This document shows positions 47,861-56,487 of a DNA stretch of 64,000 nt, piece after piece (position 1 is the stretch's first letter; each line of letters starts with the position of its first letter). The translations under genes and the position numbers were made by a program. The DNA comes from an uncultured Pseudomonadota bacterium (GTDB lineage Bacteria > Myxococcota_A > UBA796 > GCA-2862545), in contig CAJXTB010000006.1 of the NCBI GenBank assembly GCA_913061235.1, positions 62,001 through 126,000 on the forward strand, in the 5' to 3' direction. The notes below the pieces were generated by a model. That model had not been told where the DNA came from. It made no database searches and saw only the letters and a list, made by a program, of their open reading frames with translations.

Positions 47861-49354
47861 ATGCCACGGACCTACCGGCTAATCATCACAGTCTTGCGCT
47901 TCATTACTCGCCTGTATTTCCGACGGGTCGAGGTGAGCGGGCTCGAACACGTGCCCACGGAGGGCGGTGGAGTCCTGGTCGCGTGGCATCCGAATGGCCT
48001 GGTCGACCCTGGGCTCATCCTGACCCAGTTTCCTCGGCAGGTGATCTTCGGTGCGCGCCATGGCCTGTTCGGTGTGCCGGTGCTTGGGCAGCTGATGAAG
48101 AGCATTGGCACGGTGCCCATCTACCGCGTGCAGGACGCGTCGGACGATGACTCCGCATCCAGGCAGACCGCGAATCGGGGCAGTCTGGATGCTCTGGTGG
48201 CCGAGGTCGCCCGCGGCTCGTTTTCCTGCTTGTTTCCAGAGGGTACCAGTCACGATTCCCCGCATCCGTTGGAGATCAAGACCGGTGCAGCGCGGCTGTA
48301 CTACCTGGCCCGCAAGCAGGCGTCGGCTGACCAGGTTCCGCCCGTGATCATTCCAGTAGGTCTGCACTATGACAAGAAGCGTCTCTTCCGCAGTCGGGCG
48401 CTGGTGCAGTTTCATCCGCCAATGCCAATTCCCGCGCACCTGGATGTGGCCCCTCCCGCCGACGAGGACACACAGACGCGTCGTGCTCGCTACCGCGCTC
48501 TCACAGACGAGATTGACCGTGCGCTGCATGAGACGGCGCACGCCACCGAGACCTGGGAGCTGCACCACTTGATGCGACGGACCCGCAAGCTGGTGCGTGC
48601 CGAGCGTGCTGTGGATTCGGGCCGGGGTCGTAGTAAGCCAGATATGAAGGAACTTACGCTGGGTTTCTCCAGGGTGCGCCACGCCTACAACCAACGCCTG
48701 GTGGAGCGTCCAGAGCATGTCGCCGAGATTACCGAGCGTGTCCGCGAGTATGACGCCAACCTTCGCGCGCTGAAGCTGGACGACGACGACCTTGACGCGA
48801 GCCCTCGAGTAGCGCCGCCGCTGTTGGTGCTCTCGCTGATCGGTCAGGTCATCGCTGTGTACCTTTTGGTGCCGCCGCTGCTCGCGCTCGGGTTTCTGGT
48901 CAACGCTCCGGGCATCGTGGCGGTTCTCGCTCTGACAAAGACAGTGTCGAAGTACAAGAAGGACGAAGCCACGGTAAAGCTGCTCGCTGGAGCCTTGGTC
49001 TTCCCGGTGTTGTGGCTCATTGCTGGGGCGGTGGTCTGGTACCTTCACCATCGACTCAACCTGATGTTCCCTCAGCTACCGGACGTGCCCTGGATGTCTG
49101 CTCTGGCCGTCATCTTGCTCGCTGCCCTCGGAGGGTTTCTCGCTCTTCGGTATACCGAGATCTCACGCGAGACGGCTCGCGCGCTGCGTATTCGGTTCAC
49201 CCGCTTTAATCAGCGCGAGACCCTCAAGCAGCTCCGTGGGGACCGCCGGCAGATCTTCGACGACATGATGGCATTGGCAGAAGGGCTAGACCTGCCAGGT
49301 CAGGTCGACGAGGCCGGCCGTCTGTCGCCGAACCTGCCTGGTGCGACCCTGTAA
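47861..49354 (+). CDS. 1-acyl-sn-glycerol-3-phosphate acyltransferase-like (PlsC/GPAT)
   Basis: A membrane acyltransferase of 497 residues. Catalytic motif VAWHPNGLVDPG (His and Asp five residues apart, as in some yeast GPATs rather than the usual four), then FPEGTSHDSPHPLEIKTGA and VIIPVGLHYDKK. A long C-terminal region adds at least four transmembrane helices (about 325-425), unusual for short PlsC enzymes. It may acylate glycerol phosphate or a related lipid. Divergent from the hybrid kinase. Confidence 0.82.
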   Translation: MPRTYRLIITVLRFITRLYFRRVEVSGLEHVPTEGGGVLVAWHPNGLVDPGLILTQFPRQVIFGARHGLFGVPVLGQLMKSIGTVPIYRVQDASDDDSASRQTANRGSLDALVAEVARGSFSCLFPEGTSHDSPHPLEIKTGAARLYYLARKQASADQVPPVIIPVGLHYDKKRLFRSRALVQFHPPMPIPAHLDVAPPADEDTQTRRARYRALTDEIDRALHETAHATETWELHHLMRRTRKLVRAERAVDSGRGRSKPDMKELTLGFSRVRHAYNQRLVERPEHVAEITERVREYDANLRALKLDDDDLDASPRVAPPLLVLSLIGQVIAVYLLVPPLLALGFLVNAPGIVAVLALTKTVSKYKKDEATVKLLAGALVFPVLWLIAGAVVWYLHHRLNLMFPQLPDVPWMSALAVILLAALGGFLALRYTEISRETARALRIRFTRFNQRETLKQLRGDRRQIFDDMMALAEGLDLPGQVDEAGRLSPNLPGATL

Positions 49355-49361
49355 GACGGCC

Positions 49362-50789
49362 TCATTCTGCTGGTTCGGCGGGTACTTGGAGGTGATCCCA
49401 CCAGCCGCTGTAGACCTGGGTCATGCGGTCTGTCAGCTCCTCGTAGGGCTCGTCGGCGTGGTTCACGAGGCCCCAGTTGTTGTCTTCGCCATCAAAGCGG
49501 CCCTCATGGGGCTGGTCCACCCACTGGAACCAGTGCATGCCCACAACGCGGCCTGACGCAATCCAGGGCAGTGCGGCGGCCTCGAAGGCGTCGGCGCGGT
49601 CGGTCTGCGTGTCGAGATTTGGGTAGATGGGCGGCCAGGAGTTCGGCATGCCAGCGTCGTCTGCGCGAAAGCCAAACTCGCTGATGAGCAGGGGGATGTC
49701 GTGGTTCTCCGCAAGCTCTGCGAAGGCATCCGCGGGGTCGAGCCCACCGGACATGCGCATGGCGGCCTCGGTGATTCCGGGGCGGAAGGTGTAGGCGTTC
49801 ATGGAGATGACGTCGACGTGGCGTGCGGCGGCGTTGTGGACCTCCATTCTAGTCATTGGCGCCACTTCCCGGTTGCCCAGGATGAGGTGGTTGGGGTCCG
49901 CAGCTCGAATCGCGGCGGTGGTCACGCTGTAGTAGCGCTCGGCCGTGGACGTGAGGAAGGCGGTGGTCGCGTCATCTGCCTGGATGCTGCTTCCACCCGC
50001 GAGGGACTGCCAGCCTGCGGTGCGGGCGATGAGCTCGTCGCGGGTGCTCGGCGGTGCGCTGATTGCGTCGGAGACGGCCTGTGCGCTGCCGTACACGTCA
50101 ATGAGTGTGTCAACGGCTTTGGCCTTGCCGGGGGAGGTCTCGGAGAGGCCCAGGCTGCGCTGGAGCAGGGTCTCGGAGCCACGCCAGTCGGGGCCCCAGC
50201 TGATCTCGTTGTCCAAGAACCACCCGAGCACTGCGGGGTCATTGGCTAAGGGCAAGACGGTCTGGGCCACACTCTGCTCCACGGTGGCCTGCCAGTCGGG
50301 GTCCCAGTAGTCGGCCACGTCCCCCTCCAGCCAGTCAGCGTCCGCCAAGGAGAGGTTGATGGCCACAGCCACATGAGGTGCGGCAAGGTCAGCGCGGGAC
50401 CATGAGCCGGCCGTGGTGATGTTCCACGACAACAGACGTGTGCCCGCAACATTGGCCCAGTCTGCGTCGGTCTCGTACAGCGCCTGAGTGGTCTGCTGGT
50501 AGGGGCGAACACCGGTCACTCCGCCCGTGGACCCGTTGGGGTGGAAGCTGTTGATGCCGCTCGAAAAGAACGGGTGGCCTTCCGGGGTCACCATCCACCA
50601 GCGCTCACACACCTTCTCGGTGCGAAAGAAGCCGGTGGCGGCGAGAGTGACGCGGGTGTCGGCGCCGCGGGCGTCTAGCTCTGGCTCGCCAGCGACGGCC
50701 ACGCACGCCGACTCTGGTTGGACCACAGTGTCGGTCTCGGTGGTGCCGGTGCAGGCTGTAAGCGTGAGCAGCAAGGGGAGAATTCGCAT
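49362..50789 (-). CDS. Glycoside hydrolase lipoprotein, clan GH-A type
   Basis: A 475-residue lipoprotein (lipobox LTLTAC, linker with Thr/Asp). The (beta/alpha)8-type domain shows WWMVTPEGHPFFSSGIN near residue 65, the acid/base Glu in GWFLDNEISWGPD and the nucleophile Glu in PLLISEFGFRADD. The pattern resembles agarase or GH50/GH42-like enzymes but the substrate cannot be named. No neighbouring polysaccharide-utilisation genes are present. Confidence 0.78.
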   Translation of the reverse strand: MRILPLLLTLTACTGTTETDTVVQPESACVAVAGEPELDARGADTRVTLAATGFFRTEKVCERWWMVTPEGHPFFSSGINSFHPNGSTGGVTGVRPYQQTTQALYETDADWANVAGTRLLSWNITTAGSWSRADLAAPHVAVAINLSLADADWLEGDVADYWDPDWQATVEQSVAQTVLPLANDPAVLGWFLDNEISWGPDWRGSETLLQRSLGLSETSPGKAKAVDTLIDVYGSAQAVSDAISAPPSTRDELIARTAGWQSLAGGSSIQADDATTAFLTSTAERYYSVTTAAIRAADPNHLILGNREVAPMTRMEVHNAAARHVDVISMNAYTFRPGITEAAMRMSGGLDPADAFAELAENHDIPLLISEFGFRADDAGMPNSWPPIYPNLDTQTDRADAFEAAALPWIASGRVVGMHWFQWVDQPHEGRFDGEDNNWGLVNHADEPYEELTDRMTQVYSGWWDHLQVPAEPAE

Positions 50790-50890
50790 GGGCGGTACTT
50801 ACCTCGCCCGGTCGATTGGGTGATGCGCTATTGCTTGTACTCCACGTTTCGAGTGCATAGTGCTTGAGGAACCCGACCTTCGGAGAGACC

Positions 50891-52720
50891 GTGCTGGCCC
50901 TGCTACTTGCCCTGATTGGCTGCGCTCCGGAAGAGCCCGAGTTCTGCGATTCGTCAACGCGTCACGAGTGGCAGCCGCTGTCCGCTGAGCGGCTTGACCA
51001 GTACCCCGATGACCTGTGGACTCGCCCCGACCCCACATCTCCCACCGGGCTTCGGGTGAATGTGAGCACCACCTCCACGCCGTGGCTGCTCGAGGTGTCC
51101 GGTCTGCTGCGTCCTATCGCCACCGGGGTGCAGAATCGTTCGGGATTCGGTCGTATGGGGGGTGTGGCCTTACAGTTCACCGGGTCTCTGGGAGAGGTGC
51201 CGAGCGCTGAATCTCTGCGATTTGTAGACCTCTCCGTCGACCCACCTGCGGACGTTCCCTACGAAGCACGCCTGGCGGACGACGGTGAGCAGCTGCTACT
51301 TCAGCCCCTCAAGCCTCTGTCTCCGGGTGCTCAGCACGCGGTGGTTCTCACGCGCACCCATGTGCCACAGACCGGCGCCTGCGTAGCCCCGTCAGCGGAC
51401 CTGCGTGCGCTGCTGCTTCAGGGCGATACACCCGCTGAACTGGATCATATCGCGGACGCCTATGGTGCCATTGCCGAGCGGTTGGGCCTCGCGGTAGACC
51501 AGGTGAGCGCCGCAACGGTGTTCACCACCCACGATGACTTGGTGGGCTTCCGGGCCATTGCGGACGACCTGACGTCTCGCTCTATGACCTGGGCCCAGGA
51601 CCCGGTGTGTGATGTGTGGGAGGGCGGTCGCCACTGCACGGCTGTGTTTGTTGCTGAGGACCATCGAGGCGACGGCGATATCGCCTCGTTTGACGCACGC
51701 GGAACCTGGGAGCTCGGTGTCGACCTGTGGTTGCCTGCTGTGGTGGACAGTCCGGTGCCTCTGGTGCTGTTCGGGCATGGGATCGACAGCAGCCGTGGGG
51801 AGGCACGCACCTTGGCGCGTGAGCTGGTGCCCCAGGGGGTGGCGGTGGTGTCGATCGACGCGATGGAGCACGGGGAACACCCTGCCCGAGACGACGACAC
51901 CCACGACGCGCTTGCGTTGTTGGGCATCACCCTGGACCCCATTGAGTTCAACGGCCTGACCTTGGCCCAGAACTTCGTTCAGACCAGCTTCGATAGGCTC
52001 CAGCTTCTGGAGTTGCTGCACCAACTCCCCGACGTGGACGGAGACGGCTCAGCAGACCTCGACATGGCGCGAATCGGGTACATGGGCGTGAGTCTAGGAG
52101 GCCTGATGGGGCCCGGAGTCATGGCCCTTGGCGACGACATCGATGCAGGCGTTCTCGCGGTTGCCGGTGGGCATCTCGCCACCTTTGCAGTGGATAACTA
52201 CAACACCCAAAACCTGCGCCCCCTGTTCGAAGACCTCGCGGGGTCAGAGGCCGCCTGGGAGCGCCTGCTTCTGGTCGGCCAGAGCGCGATGGACCCGGCG
52301 GATCCTGCGGTATTTGCAGACCACGTGCTCACCAATCGCCTGGGTGCCCGACAGGATGGCCCGCATCTGTTGCTTCCCGTGAGCATCAACGACGACACGG
52401 TGCCGGTGAGCACGGGAAAGGCGCTCGCCCGCTCTCTAGCGTTGCCTCACATGCCGCCAGTGGCGGATGACGTGTCCCTGCTCGAGGTCGCTGCCACCGG
52501 ACCGCTTCACGGCAATCACGATGGACTGACCGCGGCCTTCTTCCAGTTTGACCGTGTCACAAGCGGCGGCGAGGTCGTGCCCTCGTCGCACAGCAACACG
52601 CCGTGGAGCCCTGAGGGCCGGGAGTTGATCTTGGGCTTCTTCGAGACGTGGGTGGACAGTGAGGTGCCTGTGGTGGTGAGCCCGTACGCCACACTGCAGA
52701 CGCCGCCTCTCTCTGAGTAG
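50891..52720 (+). CDS. Lipoprotein with alpha/beta hydrolase core (second copy)
   Basis: A lipoprotein of 609 residues. The GTG at 50891 has GGAGA four bases upstream and gives VLALLLALIGC with a lipobox; the TTG at 50864 is less likely. The N-terminal domain holds strands (GVALQFTGSLGEVPS), then an alpha/beta hydrolase with PLVLFGHGIDSSRGEA and the nucleophile elbow YMGVSLGGLMGPG. It resembles 30073-33135 in domain order but is shorter. Probably an exported esterase or lipase. Confidence 0.78.
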   Translation: MLALLLALIGCAPEEPEFCDSSTRHEWQPLSAERLDQYPDDLWTRPDPTSPTGLRVNVSTTSTPWLLEVSGLLRPIATGVQNRSGFGRMGGVALQFTGSLGEVPSAESLRFVDLSVDPPADVPYEARLADDGEQLLLQPLKPLSPGAQHAVVLTRTHVPQTGACVAPSADLRALLLQGDTPAELDHIADAYGAIAERLGLAVDQVSAATVFTTHDDLVGFRAIADDLTSRSMTWAQDPVCDVWEGGRHCTAVFVAEDHRGDGDIASFDARGTWELGVDLWLPAVVDSPVPLVLFGHGIDSSRGEARTLARELVPQGVAVVSIDAMEHGEHPARDDDTHDALALLGITLDPIEFNGLTLAQNFVQTSFDRLQLLELLHQLPDVDGDGSADLDMARIGYMGVSLGGLMGPGVMALGDDIDAGVLAVAGGHLATFAVDNYNTQNLRPLFEDLAGSEAAWERLLLVGQSAMDPADPAVFADHVLTNRLGARQDGPHLLLPVSINDDTVPVSTGKALARSLALPHMPPVADDVSLLEVAATGPLHGNHDGLTAAFFQFDRVTSGGEVVPSSHSNTPWSPEGRELILGFFETWVDSEVPVVVSPYATLQTPPLSE

Positions 52721-52862
52721 TTCGATGGGCGACGCTGGCCGTCGGTTGGACCGCTGGACGAGTCCGTGCCCTCGCCTACCCGATGTGCCCAACGGGTGGT
52801 ACGCTGCACCCTAAGAGACGCCATTATTGGCCATCTTAGTGGCATTGGCCTTGGGAGAATTG

Positions 52863-53900
52863 ATGAACAATCGCTACCTGGATTCTTGGTTGTCGGCCGT
52901 TGCCAGTGCCATTGCCCAGGATTCGGGTCTTGGTGGTTGGCTAGGTCAGCGAGCGTCCCTCGAAGCCGCTGCTGAGGTCCTTGAGCCGGTGAGCTTTGCA
53001 CCGGGTGAGACCCTCGTCGAACAGGGCGCAGGGGACAGGGATGCCTGGATTGTGACGGAAGGCACGGTCGCCTTTGAGGTCCAGGAAGGCCATGGTGACG
53101 TGCACTCGCTGCACACCGCAGCGGCTCCAAGCGCATTTGGCACACGGGCATTTGCGGTCGGACGTACCCACAACCTCACGGCTCGGGCCAAGACACCGGT
53201 GGTCGCATTCGGCCTGACGCGTCGCAGCTTGCAGAACGTCGCGGCTGTGGCGCCGTTGGTGGCCACCGGTCTCGTCCGCTGGTTGGCCGCGGACGTCGTG
53301 CATCGCATTGTACAGAGTCGAGCAGGAAACAACGAGGAACGGAGGTTTGTGCTTGCCTTTCCTCGTCGTAAAACTCTGCCACAGGGTCAAGCGATGGAAG
53401 CCGCCAGTGCGCTCCTCCTCACGCTGCGAGGGTTCCCTGCCGGCACCTTCGAGCCGCTCGTGCCGGGGATTGGCGAGCACATCCAGATCGTGCAGGTTGC
53501 CGAGGGAGACGCCGTTGTCTCCCACGGCGACAAGGAACGGTCGCTTCTGCTGCTGCTCAGCGGAACCTCGAGCTCACGCACCACCAAAGGCCGTGTGCTG
53601 GGCAGGTTTACTGCCGGGGCTGCGGTGTCTGATGAGGTGATGCTGGGCGAGCTTGGTTTCCTGGCAGATGTGCCACGGGACGGAACAGTCTTCGCAGACT
53701 CCGCGGCTACCTTCCTGGAGATTTCAACCGACGCGTTGCCATGGCTTGCCCAAACCCTTCCAGACCTCACCTTCCAGCTTCACGTGGCGCTCCTGCGCAC
53801 TGTCTGTGGCCGAATCGAGCAGGCCGACGACGCGCGCAAGCACACCCAGGCCATCACCGCGGGCCACTTCGATTCGTGGTTCGACGAACGCGACGAGTAG
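52863..53900 (+). CDS. Cyclic nucleotide-binding-like domain protein
   Basis: A protein of 345 residues with two cNMP-type beta-roll domains: LEPVSFAPGETLVEQGAGDR then WIVTEGTVAFEV, and a second with VAEGDAVVSHGDKERSLLLL. The phosphate-binding cassette is degenerate in both, so ligand binding is uncertain. No DNA-binding or catalytic domain follows. Immediately upstream of the CBS gene; GGGAG precedes the ATG at 52863. Confidence 0.7.
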   Translation: MNNRYLDSWLSAVASAIAQDSGLGGWLGQRASLEAAAEVLEPVSFAPGETLVEQGAGDRDAWIVTEGTVAFEVQEGHGDVHSLHTAAAPSAFGTRAFAVGRTHNLTARAKTPVVAFGLTRRSLQNVAAVAPLVATGLVRWLAADVVHRIVQSRAGNNEERRFVLAFPRRKTLPQGQAMEAASALLLTLRGFPAGTFEPLVPGIGEHIQIVQVAEGDAVVSHGDKERSLLLLLSGTSSSRTTKGRVLGRFTAGAAVSDEVMLGELGFLADVPRDGTVFADSAATFLEISTDALPWLAQTLPDLTFQLHVALLRTVCGRIEQADDARKHTQAITAGHFDSWFDERDE

Positions 53901-53994
53901 CCGTCCGATGGCTCGATTGTTGCCACACTCCACCCTCCGACTCAAGGGCGGTCGAACAGGCCCCGGTGGGATAAAACAGTCGCAGGAGGGTTGC

Positions 53995-54468
53995 ATGCAA
54001 GTTGGCGATTTGATGAGCAAAGACGTGGTCACTCTCGGAGAGACTGATGTGTTGATTGCGGCAGAGGAACTGATGGGCCTTCGGCGCTTTCGGCACCTCC
54101 CCGTTGTGGACAAGGACGGCGGCCTTGTTGGCATCTTGACCCGCCGGGACATCTTGGCGGCATCGCTGCCAGGCGACACGGCAACGCGCGTCGAGAAGCT
54201 AGTGCACAGCGCTACGGTGAAGGTGAGCGCCATCATGCAGCACCCGGTGAAGTCGGTGACTGTCACCAGTGACCTCGTTGCCGCCGCACGGTTGATGGAG
54301 TCTGAAAAGATTGGCTGTCTGCCGGTCACCAACAGAGGCAAGGTCGTAGGAATTCTGACCGAGGCCGACTTTGTTCGCATGGCTGCGCGTCTGCTTGAGC
54401 GTGCTCAGTTTGCTGACACCGAGTGGGCTGGACATCTTCGACACACGCTGTTCAGCGACGGTGGTTGA
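53995..54468 (+). CDS. Tandem CBS domain protein (second)
   Basis: A protein of 157 residues with two CBS motifs: VGDLMSKDVVTLGETDVL to VGILTRRDILA, and VSAIMQHPVKSVTVTSDLV to VVGILTEADFVRMAA. The ATG at 53995 follows GGAGGG. It lies 94 bases after a cNMP-like gene and 88 bases before the serpin, suggesting nucleotide sensing next to envelope stress genes. Typical CBS pairs bind adenosine nucleotides. Confidence 0.83.
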   Translation: MQVGDLMSKDVVTLGETDVLIAAEELMGLRRFRHLPVVDKDGGLVGILTRRDILAASLPGDTATRVEKLVHSATVKVSAIMQHPVKSVTVTSDLVAAARLMESEKIGCLPVTNRGKVVGILTEADFVRMAARLLERAQFADTEWAGHLRHTLFSDGG

Positions 54469-54556
54469 GGGGTGCCACGAATCTAGGGGCCATCTGGACT
54501 CCGTTGGCGCGCATTGGCATCGCATTTGCAGCCGTACAGGTCATAGGAGGCTCCCC

Positions 54557-55813
54557 ATGCGCCACATTCTCTCATTGTCCCTGTTGTTCCTCACGGCTTG
54601 TCCAGAACAGACCGAACCTGAGCCAAACCCGAATCGCGTCGCACGAGTCGTGGTCAGTGCCGACGGCGATGTTGGCGCGGTGGTCCAAGGCCACAACGAA
54701 TTCACCTTCGATCTGTACGCAGGGCTGGTTCAGACCGCAGGAGACGACAACGTCTTCTACTCGCCCTTCTCCACAACCACGGCTCTCGGCATGACGATGG
54801 CCGGCGCCGAGGGAGTCACCGAGACCGAGATGATGGATGTTCTCGGCGTCTCGATTGAACAGGCCGATTGGCACACGGCGCTCGGGTCATTGACGCGCGA
54901 CCTGTCAGGTGACTTGGACCGTGGCTACACGCTTCACGTCGCCAACCGCATCTTTGGACAGACCGACTACCCGTGGGAGCAGCCCTTCCTCGACGTGTGC
55001 GAGTCCGACTACGACGCTCCACTGGAGGCGTGGGACTTCGCGTCAGACCCAGAGGGCGGCCGAGAGTTGGTGAACGACTGGGTCGCAGAACAGACCGAGG
55101 ACCTGATTGAAGACCTGCTGCCGGCAGGGTCGGTGACTGCTGACACCCGAATGGTGCTGGCGAATGCCATCTACTTCTTGGCAGACTGGGAGACACCGTT
55201 CGACCCCGACCAGACGAATGATGGCGCCTTCACCCTGCTAGACGACAGCACCGTCACCGTGCCGCTGATGTTCTTGGACACCGAAGAGCGCGAAGAGCAC
55301 GGCATTCAGCTCGGCTGGGTGGATGATGTGAGCGTTGCCCGCATGCCGTACCAAGATGGCGAGGTCTCCATGGTCTTGCTGGTGCCAGACGCTGCAGACG
55401 GTCTTGCCGCACTTGAGACGGGTCTGGATGCTGCGGCCTACGCGACCTACCTCGGCGCTCTAAGCGACGGCGACGGCGTTGTGGTCATGCCGCGAATTGA
55501 GATGGAGTACGAGGTTGAGCTGAAAGACGTGATGGCTGACCTTGGCATGGCGAGTGCGTTCGACAGCGCCACCGCCGACTTCACTGGCATGGCAGACGCA
55601 GCAGACGGACAGCTACACATCGACGGCATCTTCCACAAAGCCTTCGTGTCGATCGACGAGTACGGCACAGAGGCAGCCGCAGCCACGGCGGTGGTTGTGG
55701 GCGTGGACTCCGCTCCGCCACAGGTGCGTGCTGACCATCCATTCCTGTTCGTCGTCCAAGACGACCTGACAGGCGCCATCCTGTTCGTCGGTCGTGTCAC
55801 AGACCCGAGCTAG
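54557..55813 (+). CDS. Lipoprotein serpin with predicted P1 Asp
   Basis: A 418-residue serine-protease-inhibitor-fold protein exported as a lipoprotein (SLLFLTAC, Cys15). Serpin landmarks: NVFYSPFSTTTALGM, NAIYFLADWETPFD, and the C-terminal signature VRADHPFLFVV (390-400). The hinge is inhibitory in type: E368-Y-G-T-E-A-A-A-A-T-A. Counting from the hinge exactly as in alpha-1-antitrypsin, with no gap up to the PPxV and HPF landmarks, gives P1 = Asp384 and P1' = Ser385. P1 Asp is rare and occurs in CrmA, a caspase inhibitor. AGGAGG precedes the ATG. Confidence 0.88.
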   Translation: MRHILSLSLLFLTACPEQTEPEPNPNRVARVVVSADGDVGAVVQGHNEFTFDLYAGLVQTAGDDNVFYSPFSTTTALGMTMAGAEGVTETEMMDVLGVSIEQADWHTALGSLTRDLSGDLDRGYTLHVANRIFGQTDYPWEQPFLDVCESDYDAPLEAWDFASDPEGGRELVNDWVAEQTEDLIEDLLPAGSVTADTRMVLANAIYFLADWETPFDPDQTNDGAFTLLDDSTVTVPLMFLDTEEREEHGIQLGWVDDVSVARMPYQDGEVSMVLLVPDAADGLAALETGLDAAAYATYLGALSDGDGVVVMPRIEMEYEVELKDVMADLGMASAFDSATADFTGMADAADGQLHIDGIFHKAFVSIDEYGTEAAAATAVVVGVDSAPPQVRADHPFLFVVQDDLTGAILFVGRVTDPS

Positions 55814-55849
55814 AGCCCCACTGGGACGGTAAGCGGATACAGGTGAGGC

Positions 55850-56485
55850 ATGTGTATTGACTGCCTCTCTCGCGCCTACGACCCGTTCATGTCCGGCTTT
55901 GAGGTCCTAGGACTGCGACGCTGGCGCGCGGAGTTGCTGGGACCGCTTCAAGGCGCTGTGCTTGAGCTGGGTGCGGGTACGGGTGCGAACCTGCCGCACT
56001 ACGGCGACGGTGTGACTCGCTTGGTTCTCGTAGAGCCCGGAGAGGGCATGCGAGCGGTCCTTCAGCCCAAAGCAGACGCCCGAGGTGCAGAGGTCCTGGG
56101 CGGCTTTGCCGAAGCGCTACCCCTGGATGATAACAGCGTAGATGCCGTGGTCTTCGGCCTGGTGCTGTGCAGCGTGCGCGACCCCATGGCAGCTCTCGCG
56201 GAAGCCAAGCGCGTGCTCAAGCCCGGTGGTCAGCTGGTGTTCATTGAGCATGTCCAGGGACGCGGTCCGCTGGGCTGGGTACATCGCGCAATGGCACCGC
56301 TGTGGGCAATGGTCGCGGGCGGGTGCCGACTGGACCGAGACACGGCCAGAACCATTGAAGCTGCCGGCTTCGTGTTTGAGGACATCAAGCGGACGTGGTT
56401 TCCCGGGGCACCTTTGGTGATGCCGGCGATTCGTGGGACAGCGCGGCCCGCCGGTGCCCCCGCCACTCCTGCGCAAGGGGCCTAA
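55850..56485 (+). CDS. Class I SAM-dependent methyltransferase
   Basis: A 211-residue protein with the methyltransferase motif I LELGAGTGANLPHYG, the acidic motif VLVEPGEGM, DAVVFGLVLCSVRDP and KPGGQLVFIEHVQG. The pattern is like small UbiE/COQ5-type enzymes. The substrate is not evident. It is followed after two bases by a wax-ester/DGAT gene, so a lipid substrate is possible. AGGTGAGG precedes the ATG. Confidence 0.82.
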   Translation: MCIDCLSRAYDPFMSGFEVLGLRRWRAELLGPLQGAVLELGAGTGANLPHYGDGVTRLVLVEPGEGMRAVLQPKADARGAEVLGGFAEALPLDDNSVDAVVFGLVLCSVRDPMAALAEAKRVLKPGGQLVFIEHVQGRGPLGWVHRAMAPLWAMVAGGCRLDRDTARTIEAAGFVFEDIKRTWFPGAPLVMPAIRGTARPAGAPATPAQGA

Positions 56486-56487
56486 GA

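Noticed and set aside
47879-49051. Minus-strand reading frame of 390 residues
   Set aside because: It lies opposite the acyltransferase gene, which has clear motifs and a membrane region. The opposite-strand translation shows no domain.
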